From contig OX337234.1 in NCBI GenBank assembly GCA_946965045.2, positions 1,488,001-1,552,000 of the forward strand: DNA of 64,000 bases, read 5' to 3'. Position 1 is the stretch's first letter; the number at the start of each line of letters is the position of its first letter. The notes under the pieces are model-generated. The model made no database searches. It was not told the DNA's origin and worked only from the letters and a program-made list of their open reading frames with translations. The position numbers and the translations under genes were made by a program. This stretch comes from Epithemia pelagica (lineage: Eukaryota; Bacillariophyta; Bacillariophyceae; Surirellales; Surirellaceae). This document shows positions 20,222 to 29,095 of this stretch, piece by piece.

Positions 20222-21337
20222 ATGAAGATGGACATCCGAGTTCGATTCGGCATGATGCTGATTGCGACCTGGGTGATGACATGGTCGACGGTGCAGTTTC
20301 AGCTGAATATACAGGAAAGGATATCCATAGAGGACGCCGTCCAAGCGGTGTCTCGGCCTCTTTCAGACAGTCCCTCGTTGGAGAGCGACGTCAACAGAGG
20401 AGGAGAACAACAATCACCAAGAGATTCTCGACTTCTCGTTGGGGTATTCTCCACCATCTATGATCACAAGATATACCGGACAAACTATCGAGATCTCGCA
20501 AAATTATCAAACGGTATCATGTGCAGTCTGAATGACTTTCAATCCACAAGTGTCGATTCTGATGCATGCCGTATCATTTACACATTTGTAGTTGCGGGAC
20601 GTGACAAGGGACCCACAAAATTTCTGGAACGAAACAAAAACGTTGCCATCCCTCGTCCAACTTTACAAGGACCCCTGCCGCCTGAGTTTTCGGACTTTGA
20701 AGCACAAAATGATTTTACTGTTTTGAATATCAAGGAGAATATGGAGGATGGCAAGTCCGAAACCTGGCTCAATTATGCTTCTCAAGTTGTGGAAGAGATA
20801 GGAGGAATAGACTACATTGCCAAAACGGACGGAGATACAATGCTTTATATCGACAAGTTTGTCCGGTATCTCGATGCATTCTTGCCTCCCTTTCCGTTTA
20901 ACTCAAACTTCATGATGGGAAAAGCTGCCAGAAAATACCTTTGGAAGTACAAGGAAAAGAAGGGAGCAATCCAATCCCTGAAACACCATTCCGACGGTGG
21001 TTCCGAGCTCGGACGTCTCCAACTTTACTTCCAAGGGCAGTTTTATGGCATGAGCCCCAATGTTGCAGCGGAGATTGTCCAAGAGGCCCAATTTGAACGA
21101 GTCAAAGCGTACAGAAATGGCTATGAGGATGCTGATATTAGTACAATGGCGGCTAATTTACCACACAGTCTCAACTATCTTTTCATCAAGTCTCCGGACC
21201 TCTTTTGGGAGCATCCCGTCAAGCTCAACAGCCTGGGACAGCAAGGGTTTGAAAAAGTGTGGAAGGATGAATTTGCTCGCCTTGCAATAGCTTGCAATAC
21301 CACACACATGATAGGGAAATGGTACCATGGACCATGA
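20222..21337 (+). CDS. type II membrane glycosyltransferase-like protein, paralogue 2
   Basis: 371 residues from the ATG at 20222; the frame is open 63 codons upstream, but the ATGAAGATGGAC start aligns with the start of paralogue 1. It has one N-terminal membrane segment (FGMMLIATWVMTWSTVQF), then the same lumenal domain with VGVFSTIYDHKIYRTNYRDL and an intact DxD-like site in KTDGDTMLYID. The C-terminus ends at TTHMIGKWYHGP, slightly different from paralogue 1. The high similarity of the two proteins against the diverged flanks implies selection on at least one copy. A nucleotide-sugar-dependent transferase in the secretory pathway is the likely role; donor and acceptor are unknown. Confidence 0.67.
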   Translation: MKMDIRVRFGMMLIATWVMTWSTVQFQLNIQERISIEDAVQAVSRPLSDSPSLESDVNRGGEQQSPRDSRLLVGVFSTIYDHKIYRTNYRDLAKLSNGIMCSLNDFQSTSVDSDACRIIYTFVVAGRDKGPTKFLERNKNVAIPRPTLQGPLPPEFSDFEAQNDFTVLNIKENMEDGKSETWLNYASQVVEEIGGIDYIAKTDGDTMLYIDKFVRYLDAFLPPFPFNSNFMMGKAARKYLWKYKEKKGAIQSLKHHSDGGSELGRLQLYFQGQFYGMSPNVAAEIVQEAQFERVKAYRNGYEDADISTMAANLPHSLNYLFIKSPDLFWEHPVKLNSLGQQGFEKVWKDEFARLAIACNTTHMIGKWYHGP

Positions 21338-21759
21338 TCCACAAAATGTCAACAACCACAAACGCGTGGCACATCACAATCCACATCTTACACAGAGTCA
21401 CATGAGTGAATATCAACGGTCTTGGCGAACTGGAACCGCAATTTAGTAGCTTCGAATGTGGAGACGTGACTGATGGGCTGCTTTTGTCACCTTTACTGAA
21501 GGGGAAATTGGAGTCGCATGGTCTATCGATCAACGGATTCTGTAGTCACTCCCTATCGGGGGTTGTTTTGAGGATTTTATATCAGGGCTACACACAATTA
21601 CATCCTCTTAGCCACCCCCGCTAGGGGATGACTCTGTGGTAAATACGAAGAGGACTACCGAAATTACCTAGCCACGATACTACCGAATGGTTTATAAGGA
21701 CATGCATCAGTAGCAGGAATTCCAGAACCAACAACTGATTACAATATATAACTTTCACC
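21338..21759. other. intergenic, contains a small foldback MITE
   Basis: The 77-bp foldback element at 21551-21627 is annotated separately. No gene seen. Confidence 0.5.
21551..21627. mobile_element. 77-bp foldback MITE related to the 60.8-kb element
   Basis: Ends CCCTATCGGGGGTTG and (complement) CCCCTAGCGGGGGTGG, with GGCTACACACAATTAC inside. The same end and the GGCTACACGAAATTAC block occur in the 739-bp foldback element at 60785-61523, so this is a short member of that family. Confidence 0.6.
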
Positions 21760-22668
21760 ATGGGACAAGTTCTATCTTTTGCGGAAGGTGTCTGCACTGG
21801 GATGATCGCTGGAGGGAATTTCTGCGGTGAAACCCAGCAAGTCTTGAACACTACCAGCACGAAATCCGTGTTTTCCGCACTCATCACTGAGCTGAAGCGA
21901 CTATCTAAAAACGAAAATGCAAGACTTGTTGGAGCCTACGGAGGAGTGTACTTGAATGCTACACAAAGCCCTGTTTTGCAAAAGCTCACCAATATGCCGG
22001 GGGATGGGTACCTCCCAGGGAAAACTTATGTCATCTGGGCAAGGGCGGAAAACGGGAAGTCTGCCGCGTTGCAGGACTTTATCGAAAATCATTTAGACAA
22101 TGGTCGAGCTGGTCTGTACATAAATGTGGAAAAGTCCATCAACATCGTTGAGGCGATTCAGCAACAATTGAGCACGACACGCAATAGCGGAGACATCGTA
22201 GATGCCTTGGTGTCAGCAAGAGATGCGAAAGGCCCGCGAAGGCCAAAGTCGTTCTTGGTTATCGATGAGGTGAATGTCTCAGACGGGGGCTTGGACGGGG
22301 TTGGAGCGACCATGAGCTTCATTCAAAACTTATTTCAGACAGTTGCCGATGATCGGTCCATTACCTGTATAATTTCATCAAACAGAAGAGAAACGGCAAG
22401 TGCTCTGGTGAAACTTAACGGTGGGAAAATCATTCCACACAGTTGTTTTACGTCGGTACCGTGGCAGCAAGGTCAGGACGATATTGAGTGGGCAGATTTT
22501 AACTGGACAGTACCGCAACTCGAAGCTCTCCTTCAATTGAAACATCCTAATGCTCCCTTAGGTTACGGCTTTCTTCAGAACCGACGCGGAATCAGTCCGG
22601 GAGATGCCATTTCTACATACGAAGCAAAGTTGGAACTTGGAACTCCGCACGACATATTAACACGATGA
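21760..22668 (+). CDS. P-loop NTPase-like protein, predicted N-myristoylated
   Basis: 302 residues, single exon. It starts MGQVLS, matching the N-myristoylation pattern (Gly2, Ser6). A Walker-A-like motif ARAENGKS is at residues 94-101, and a hydrophobic strand ending in acidic residues, SFLVIDE (164-170), fits Walker B. SITCIISSNRRE (about residue 206 on) could be a sensor strand. This suggests a small AAA+/STAND-type ATPase tethered to a membrane. No partner domain is visible, and I cannot name the family. It lies between the glycosyltransferase-like paralogue and the copia element, without obvious functional link to either. Confidence 0.5.
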   Translation: MGQVLSFAEGVCTGMIAGGNFCGETQQVLNTTSTKSVFSALITELKRLSKNENARLVGAYGGVYLNATQSPVLQKLTNMPGDGYLPGKTYVIWARAENGKSAALQDFIENHLDNGRAGLYINVEKSINIVEAIQQQLSTTRNSGDIVDALVSARDAKGPRRPKSFLVIDEVNVSDGGLDGVGATMSFIQNLFQTVADDRSITCIISSNRRETASALVKLNGGKIIPHSCFTSVPWQQGQDDIEWADFNWTVPQLEALLQLKHPNAPLGYGFLQNRRGISPGDAISTYEAKLELGTPHDILTR

Positions 22669-23077
22669 AACACTCATTTTATGACTGAATTTCCCTATAT
22701 GTTTTTTGTCCGGACACCATCGGACGTGTTCTGATGGAACAGTCGATGTACTTAGCTATCATGGAGTTTTTTCACGTGCGACGTGCTCTGGGTCTCCATT
22801 GTAATACGGCAACAGACCCACGTCCACTTTCTTCCGTTTCGCCTGCTTTCCGTGAATGTTCGAACATTCGTGGTACAGATCCTCGGGATCTATATCACCT
22901 CTGTCATTGTCGCAACAAGCCGATATCCTGTTGCTCGAAGTCATACGCAGCGAAGAGTTGATGCTTCACTATGGTCAACTTGGTTCAATGATGCGGCTAA
23001 CGACGAAAAGGAAGATAAAAACAAGATACCTTCTCTCATTTTTTCTAAAGTAGTGTGCATGTTTCTTGGTCGGGGCC
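22669..23077. other. intergenic left flank of the copia insertion
   Basis: No gene seen. Before the copia insertion this DNA was contiguous with the SET gene at 29096, so it probably holds that gene's original promoter. It ends in GGGCC, the left copy of the target duplication. Confidence 0.5.
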
Positions 23078-23233
23078 TGAAAAGGGAATGGTTTGTAAAA
23101 TTATAACTAGTAAACGTATTACGAAAAAGAGTAGGGCCTAAAGATATGGTGTGCGTTGGCACTGACTTGGTACTGACGATTGCGAGTCTGACGTAGGGCT
23201 AAGGGGTAACCATTAGGTCGCTCTCCCTTGTCA
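23078..23233 (-). repeat. copia 3' LTR (156 bp)
   Basis: Shares its first about 40 and last about 60 bases with the right LTR and has about 59 extra bases in the middle. ACG at both edges of the extra piece suggests deletion by microhomology in the other copy. Confidence 0.85.
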
Positions 23234-23323
23234 CTCCCTCTCAGACGAGCATTCGGATGAGAACATGCAAGTAGATTGTAAATGTAGTGATGAAAATAAA
23301 AGAAAAGGGAATGAAATGGCGTC

Positions 23324-26300
23324 TCACCACCCACAGAGCAGTTTTCGAATGCTTTCGAAGGTCGCTTGGGTGAGGCCTTTGGTAAGGATATCGGCACGTT
23401 GTTGGGTCGTATCCACTTTGACAATTTTAAGTCGTTCGCTCAAATGAGAACGAAACCAATGAGTCTTCACCGCGTAATATTTGGATCTAGGAGTGATCCG
23501 ACCGGGTTCCATATTTGCGAGCGTCAAGGCTCCTGCATTGTCCTCCCAAACGGTGGTTTTGAAAGTTGTTTTGTAATCTTCTGGTAGACCGACTCCTCGT
23601 GCCACATGAGTTAAGAGTTCTTGTAAGGGAAGAACTGACTTCAAGGCTTCACTGAGGGCATTATATTCGGCCTCCATTGTACTTAAGGCGATCGATGATT
23701 GTAGCTTACTGGTCCAGATAACAGGACAGTTGGCAATACAAATCGCAAATCCTGTACGGCTCTTGACACACGTTGGGTCAAGTTTGTCTTCGTACGGCCA
23801 TAGTACGGCAAAGTCGGCATCCACGAAACAGTCCACATCCAAATTGGTACTGGGCTTAAGTATTAGGCCTTGGTCCTGTGTATGCTTCAGATACTGGCCG
23901 ATTTTCTCAAGCGCTTCTTCGTGGGATCGCTTTGGGCTGAATGTAAAACGGGCACACTGACTGACGGCATAAGTAATGTCCGGTCGGCTGTGGGCATGTA
24001 AATATTGTAGCATCCCAACCACGCTGGCGAAATTATAGCGTCCTTGTGGTGGTGCTCCATTCTTGTTTTCCACAAGTGGTTTTGACAGAGCGGGTGTACA
24101 GCTACGCTCAAGGTCACCAACTTGTAGGGCTTCCAAGATTCGCTTGGTTAAGCCTTTCTGTGTAAGCTTGATGGTTCCATTCGAGTCATCCCTTTCAATA
24201 TGAACTCCTAGGAACCCTGCCACACTTCCTTCGACTTCTAGTTCGGCATGTTCGTCGGACTTCAACTTGTCGAGGATTTCGTCGATATATTCTCGCTTGG
24301 GGCTATAGAAGAGGATATCATCCACATAGACCACCGCGATCACTCGTTCGGAGATAAAGAGACATGGGTCAACTGCGTCTTGGGAAACAAATCCGACGCG
24401 TTCTAATTGCCCTTTAAAATGTAAAAAGAAGTTCCTTGGGGCTTGTTTGAGGCCATATAAGGACCGGATGAGTTTGAGAACTTTACCGTCCTGGCCAAAT
24501 CCCCGAGGCATTTCGACGTAGACGCCGCTTCGTTCGCGTTCTTGTCGAGTCATGGAATTCCAGTTGGGATCTCGATCAATTGGTGCATGTAGAAATGCGG
24601 CAGTGTAGTCCACTTGGACCGTTGCAAGGTTCAACACTATCGATAGGATCAACATGAGACGAACGGTGGTCCAATTAACCACAGGGGCAAACGTCTCAAA
24701 GAAGTCAATTCCTTCGACTTGGAAATCGCCGCGAGCACAGAAGCGTGCTTTGAGTTTCTTTACTGAGCCATCGGGATAGCGTTTCCTTTTAAACGCCCAT
24801 GTAGAAGGGATGACATTCATCCAGTCCTGGCGGTCGACGACCTCCCAGGCTTTCATCAGGCGTGACAAGGTGTCAATCTCCTTTTTACAGGCTTCCATAA
24901 AGCCAGCTGCGTCCGGTCCGTTCATGGCATCATGCCATCTAGGGTTGTCCGCTGCATCGGCCTTAGTTACTAGCATCATGGGATGCATAGCTTCCATAGT
25001 TCCCGTCCTTACGTCCATGTGGAGTGCCATGAGACGTCCCAATAGGGTTGAGGTTGTAGACTTGAGTTCGTGAATGGCCGTGCTCCAATCCAATCGTGCC
25101 AAGAATGCATCGTTGAGGGAGTCACGTTTCACTTTCGTCCGCGCATACGTTTCAGACTCATGGGGAAAGTGGGAGAGTGCAGCCCACCGTGCTTGCGAGA
25201 AGCTTGCATACTTGGGATTAGGCTTGCGAGTCCTCTTACCACGACCAAAAGTCATCTCGTCTGGCTGTTCAAAGTGTTGCTTTCGTCTGGCTTTCTCGTT
25301 TTCTCGTTCATCTTCCTCATCAAACACGACAACTTCATCCGCCGAATCCATTGTTGTGTTGTTGCCATCGTCCCACACTCCTTCCATCTGCCATTCTGGC
25401 ATGTGGAGGCCATCATTAGGATCAACAGGAGCTTGAGGTCCATTTGGGTCCACATTGTCCAGGGGAAATTGGTGAGGGAAAAGAGGTTCAGGAGGAGGAA
25501 CAGAGTCGTCGTCAGGAGCGAAAATGGGATCGGGACCTGGAGCGGCCTCAGCATCCATTGCCTCTCCCTCTGGAGCTAAAGGGGCCACGGCTCCCTCTGG
25601 AGCCAAGGGTGGTGGCGGAAGAACTGGCTGGGGGATAGGGAGGCCGTTGATACGTTCGGCCTCAGTTTGTTGGCGCTGTAGGGCGTCCAATTCCTCGTTC
25701 GTTAGCCAGTCGTGGTGGAGAGGCGGCGGTTCGGGTTCTCCATCGTAATCGCCGTCGTCCAACCGTTCTAGACCTGTAGCAAGAAGGGTATCCCAAAAGG
25801 GGCCGGTAAAGACATCGGGCTGGAGGGCGCCTCCAGTTTCAGCATTAGGTACACTTGAGAAAAGGTCGTCATAGACCACATGGAATTGGGGACTGACGAA
25901 TCCCGTTGCCAAATTAAGGATAAGGCCCACGGTACTAGAGTGGTTGGGGGACACTCCCAGATATTGCCCTCGTCGAGAACGCGGATGCCACTTGGGAAGT
26001 TTCTTGCCGTCTTGGATCGAAGGGTCTAAGACATAAACAGGGCAACCCCACACATGACTGCGTTGGAGGTGATGCAAGGTAGGGAAAGTAGTACCGCTAA
26101 ACAATTCCAATGGGGCAATAAAGGTGCCACGCTTGGGAAGGTTGTTCCACAGCCAGACGGCGTGTCGTAGTGCAAAGGGCCACAGGCTCAAATCGTGTGC
26201 ATGTTCGGGCCAGTGAAGAACCGCATGAAGCATCATTGTGCGGGCCCAATTCGTTACAGTTTGGATGCCACGTTCGGCAACACCGTTTTGGTGATGTGCC

Positions 26301-26971
26301 CCGACACCCGAAAAAGAAAGGGTCTGGTTGGCCGCATCGACAGCCTCGACAAATTTGGCATTCCCAAAGGGTTTGTTATCCACAAGGTAAGACTTGACAG
26401 TGACACCATGGTCGAGGGCATAACGTTCGAATTCCAGTTTAGCTTCAACGGTCTCGCCAGTGTTGAGGGACACTTGGTGCACACAGTACATAAGACCAGA
26501 AGCATGGTCCACGAATAATGTACCACCCGTGTACTGATCTTTCTTGGGTTCTTTGCCTCGAGTATGGGGCAAACGACCAGTCAAAGGCGACTGGTATTGA
26601 TCAATGCTGACACAGTCACCTGGTGCTAGATTATCTGACTTAGTGACCATTTGACGTCCTTCTTTTGTGTTCGCGTGTTGAGTGTTCGCACCACGGCGTC
26701 GTTGTTTTCCTAACTGACAGGCGGTACAACGAAGATTCCGCGTCGGGCAATTCGACACATGGTCATGTCGAGTATGCAGGACGCGTCGTCGGTCCACCTT
26801 TGGATCGCGACAAAGATCTTGGATCCACTCAAAATTCGCGTGCCCAAGACGCCAGTGCCAAGAGAGCAATTCTCGCTGCGCCGCGGTTACATTCTGATTG
26901 GTTTCAGCAGCCACTGACATGAAGGCCTCTATTTCTTGGATGGACATCACGTCTTCAAAAGACAAACCCAT
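23324..26971 (-). CDS. copia pol: integrase, reverse transcriptase, RNase H
   Basis: 1215 residues starting MGLSFEDVM. In order: the GAG-pre-integrase zinc finger (HWRLGHANF...CTACQLGKQ, about 26850-26710); the integrase core with Asp in SIDQYQS and VDHASG and Glu in NGVAERGIQTV (about 26270); a long Pro/Asp/Glu-rich linker; RT with KARFCARGDFQ, FAPVVNWTTVRLML and YVDDILFYSP (about 24320); and RNase H with the copia-type DADFAV and ADILTKGL end. The frame is intact. The aspartic protease that normally precedes the integrase is missing: only about 250 non-open bases lie between gag and this ORF. Confidence 0.92.
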   Translation of the reverse strand: MGLSFEDVMSIQEIEAFMSVAAETNQNVTAAQRELLSWHWRLGHANFEWIQDLCRDPKVDRRRVLHTRHDHVSNCPTRNLRCTACQLGKQRRRGANTQHANTKEGRQMVTKSDNLAPGDCVSIDQYQSPLTGRLPHTRGKEPKKDQYTGGTLFVDHASGLMYCVHQVSLNTGETVEAKLEFERYALDHGVTVKSYLVDNKPFGNAKFVEAVDAANQTLSFSGVGAHHQNGVAERGIQTVTNWARTMMLHAVLHWPEHAHDLSLWPFALRHAVWLWNNLPKRGTFIAPLELFSGTTFPTLHHLQRSHVWGCPVYVLDPSIQDGKKLPKWHPRSRRGQYLGVSPNHSSTVGLILNLATGFVSPQFHVVYDDLFSSVPNAETGGALQPDVFTGPFWDTLLATGLERLDDGDYDGEPEPPPLHHDWLTNEELDALQRQQTEAERINGLPIPQPVLPPPPLAPEGAVAPLAPEGEAMDAEAAPGPDPIFAPDDDSVPPPEPLFPHQFPLDNVDPNGPQAPVDPNDGLHMPEWQMEGVWDDGNNTTMDSADEVVVFDEEDERENEKARRKQHFEQPDEMTFGRGKRTRKPNPKYASFSQARWAALSHFPHESETYARTKVKRDSLNDAFLARLDWSTAIHELKSTTSTLLGRLMALHMDVRTGTMEAMHPMMLVTKADAADNPRWHDAMNGPDAAGFMEACKKEIDTLSRLMKAWEVVDRQDWMNVIPSTWAFKRKRYPDGSVKKLKARFCARGDFQVEGIDFFETFAPVVNWTTVRLMLILSIVLNLATVQVDYTAAFLHAPIDRDPNWNSMTRQERERSGVYVEMPRGFGQDGKVLKLIRSLYGLKQAPRNFFLHFKGQLERVGFVSQDAVDPCLFISERVIAVVYVDDILFYSPKREYIDEILDKLKSDEHAELEVEGSVAGFLGVHIERDDSNGTIKLTQKGLTKRILEALQVGDLERSCTPALSKPLVENKNGAPPQGRYNFASVVGMLQYLHAHSRPDITYAVSQCARFTFSPKRSHEEALEKIGQYLKHTQDQGLILKPSTNLDVDCFVDADFAVLWPYEDKLDPTCVKSRTGFAICIANCPVIWTSKLQSSIALSTMEAEYNALSEALKSVLPLQELLTHVARGVGLPEDYKTTFKTTVWEDNAGALTLANMEPGRITPRSKYYAVKTHWFRSHLSERLKIVKVDTTQQRADILTKGLTQATFESIRKLLCGW

Positions 26972-27223
26972 CTATGAGGCGAAAAAGGTACGCCTTCCAC
27001 CACCTCCCTCTCGCGAACGAGGCACAACGGACAAAATCAAGACCAAAAGGGGGAAAAGAATGAGGGATCCAGGATCGGGTGACACCAGGACGCTGGCTTC
27101 AGACCAAAGCGAAAATCCACACACAAACAACAACCAAACAAAGGAGAAAAGAACCCAGGTATCCCTCCTGGGAACGCAACAATGAAACAGGTGGCCTACA
27201 TCGACTAGTCGACGGCCACACCA

Positions 27224-28683
27224 TCACGGGAGGGCTTGAAACTGCGCCATCAACGTGTGGACAGTGCGCTCAATGGCCCGACGATTATTGGCTTCGTCGA
27301 GACCAGGGGAACCAGTGGATTCTGCAATCTGCACACGCCGGGAGGACCCGCCAGGAGGATTGTTGGCGGCAGTCGGAGGAGGAGTGGTGGCCAGTGCGAC
27401 CCAACGCTTCGTGTCGGCATTCCAGGACATGGATTTGCCATCGATGACACGACGATTATTCTCGTCAGGAGTAGGGGCTCGCCACTTGTGACGGCGCGAC
27501 CCAGACCCAGAACCGGAGGATCCCGAATTGCCGGACTTGTTCTTTGCCTCGTTGAACTTCTTGCGATTGGCTTCAATAAGCGCCTCATTGCGCGGCTTCA
27601 GACAGTCTTTAAGGGTGTGACTTCCACCACAATTCCAGCAAATAGGGCCTTTACGATTACCACTAGGTTTAGAATCGGGATCAACGGCAGGGAAGGATGA
27701 CGGGCTGCCGCGGGTTTTAGCGCCAGTCCAATCGTTGGACCGACAAAGAGCTAGATACTCTTGCTCAGCAAGATCCAAGAGAGACTCCACCTTGGGGATC
27801 GTAAATTGGGCTTGGACGGTAGAACCTGAACGAGAAAGGGCAGTCGCAATACGAGCCTGGCTTTCGATCAGTTCGAAAACCTTGTTGAACTTGTCCACAG
27901 AACTTGTCTGCAGAACAGTCAGAACGGTCTTGTCAAAGTCTTCGGGAATCGTTTCGATGGCTTCCAACCGCTCACAAGCGCCCAAAATAAGACTCACAAC
28001 TTTGGAGACGTTTTCTCCACGAACTTTAGAGATCTTGAGGTTCTCCACCGTCTCTACTAGCGACTTAGTCGCTTGTTCAGTATGGGTGACTAGCAACTTC
28101 ATCATAATAATGAACACCAAGGGACCGCCTTGTTGCTCCGTCTTGTACCGTTTGTAGCGCTCATAGACTTTAGTCCAGAGCGTGTTCTTCATACTAACCT
28201 CAAGCTGTTTAGCGGTCAGCATGAGATTCTCGCGATACCAGCTTTTCTTCGGCCAAGTAGAGTACCACTCATTGCTCAATGCGACCTGTTCTTCCGTAAG
28301 ATCGGAATAATACGAATAAAGGTCTTTCGGTTGGTGAATCTGGTCAGTCTTCAATGAGGGACCTGTGCCATCAGGTGTCACAATCATAAAGACGTCATGC
28401 ATATCATACATGATATGCTGACTCTTCAACCTTGAGACCATCAAGTTGAGGTTATAGCATTCTTCGAGTTGCTTCACGTCCGTAATGTTGGTAGACAGAA
28501 GGTCGAATTTGGCTGGGGTAGAAGTTGAAGCCTTGGCAAAGAGTTCTGACGCTTCTCTGCGCCCATCCCTTCACGGTCTTCTTTCTTGAACAATGCGGTT
28601 TCCACGTTCTGTGCTGGCGTCGCTTGATCGTTAACCTCAATGGTCTCGCCATTGATCACAATGGGGGCTGTAGTACTGGACAT
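27224..28683 (-). pseudogene. copia gag with N-terminal frame break
   Basis: The N-terminus MSSTTAPIVING...AEK is open from 28683 to about 28540; the rest (ASELFAKAS... onward to 27224) continues in another frame, so one base has been lost or gained near 28540. The protein carries a CCHC zinc knuckle CWNCGGSHTLKDC (about 27640-27600) and a Ser/Gly-rich tail, and ends QALP. It would be the nucleocapsid and capsid precursor. The break might be a sequencing error, since the remaining 417 codons are fully open. Confidence 0.8.
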
Positions 28684-28974
28684 TATGCTACTAGCTACGC
28701 TTACAGTATCTTACCACCCTGCTTCAGAATCCAAATCGGAGTCTCGTAATAGGTTCAGAAGGTCTTGAAGTGTTTCCATTCACCGCAAAACTGCAGCTGC
28801 TCTTCTTTTCGTCGTGTCTTCGATGCTCACCGTTTATATAAACGGGCTCTCGTGGTTCTTGCAATTCGGTAGGACTTGGGGACTTCAACGGGCTCTTTCC
28901 GACGGCTTTTTCTCAACGTCAAGGTCCGGTTTTCTCCTCTTTCGCAACCAAATTGTGTGTTATTTTACGTACGT

Positions 28975-28993
28975 GATACTTGGGCTCATAACC
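28975..28993 (-). promoter_or_regulatory. copia primer binding site, matches tRNA-Met(i) anticodon arm
   Basis: Directly inside the 5' LTR the coding strand reads GGTTATGAGCCCA; its complement TGGGCTCATAACC is the anticodon stem-loop (CAU) of initiator methionine tRNA and not a tRNA 3' end. This fits priming by a half-tRNA cut in the anticodon loop, known for Drosophila copia. Confidence 0.65.
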
Positions 28994-29090
28994 TGAAAAG
29001 GGAATGGTTTGTAAAATTATAACTAGTAAACGACGATTGCGAGTCTGACGTAGGGCTAAGGGGTCACCATTAGGTCGCTCTCCCTTGTCA
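28994..29090 (-). repeat. copia 5' LTR (97 bp)
   Basis: The promoter-bearing LTR of the minus-strand element, shorter than its partner by about 59 bases. It is followed by GGGCC and then, directly, by the ATG of the SET gene. Confidence 0.85.
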
Positions 29091-29095
29091 GGGCC

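Larger units (their letters stand above)
14721..21337. repeat. large imperfect inverted duplication (palindromic locus)
   Basis: Left arm about 14721-17560, right arm about 17960-21337, spacer about 400 bp. Matching blocks, in order from outside inwards: the two glycosyltransferase-like genes (15812 and 20222 starts, divergent); a perfect 33-bp block (16558-16590 and 19190-19222); a block with GTGCACCTCCAAC and AAAGGTGCTAG (16868-17050 against 19078-18900); and a long block with GGTTTTGGCCTCGCGTAGC (17270-17560 against 18260-17960). Spacing between blocks differs by up to a few hundred bases, so the arms have diverged by indels. Confidence 0.8.
23078..29090 (-). mobile_element. Ty1/copia LTR retrotransposon
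   Basis: A 6.0-kb element on the minus strand with short LTRs (156 bp at 23078-23233; 97 bp at 28994-29090), both running TGA...TCA on the plus strand. The flanks carry a 5-bp target duplication GGGCC (23073-23077 and 29091-29095). Gag with a CCHC knuckle is at the 5' side; integrase, RT and RNase H follow in the copia order. A purine tract GAGAGGGAG precedes the 3' LTR, and a primer site follows the 5' LTR. Gag has a frame break and no protease domain is recognisable, so the copy is probably not autonomous. It resembles the CoDi elements known from diatoms. Confidence 0.92.
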
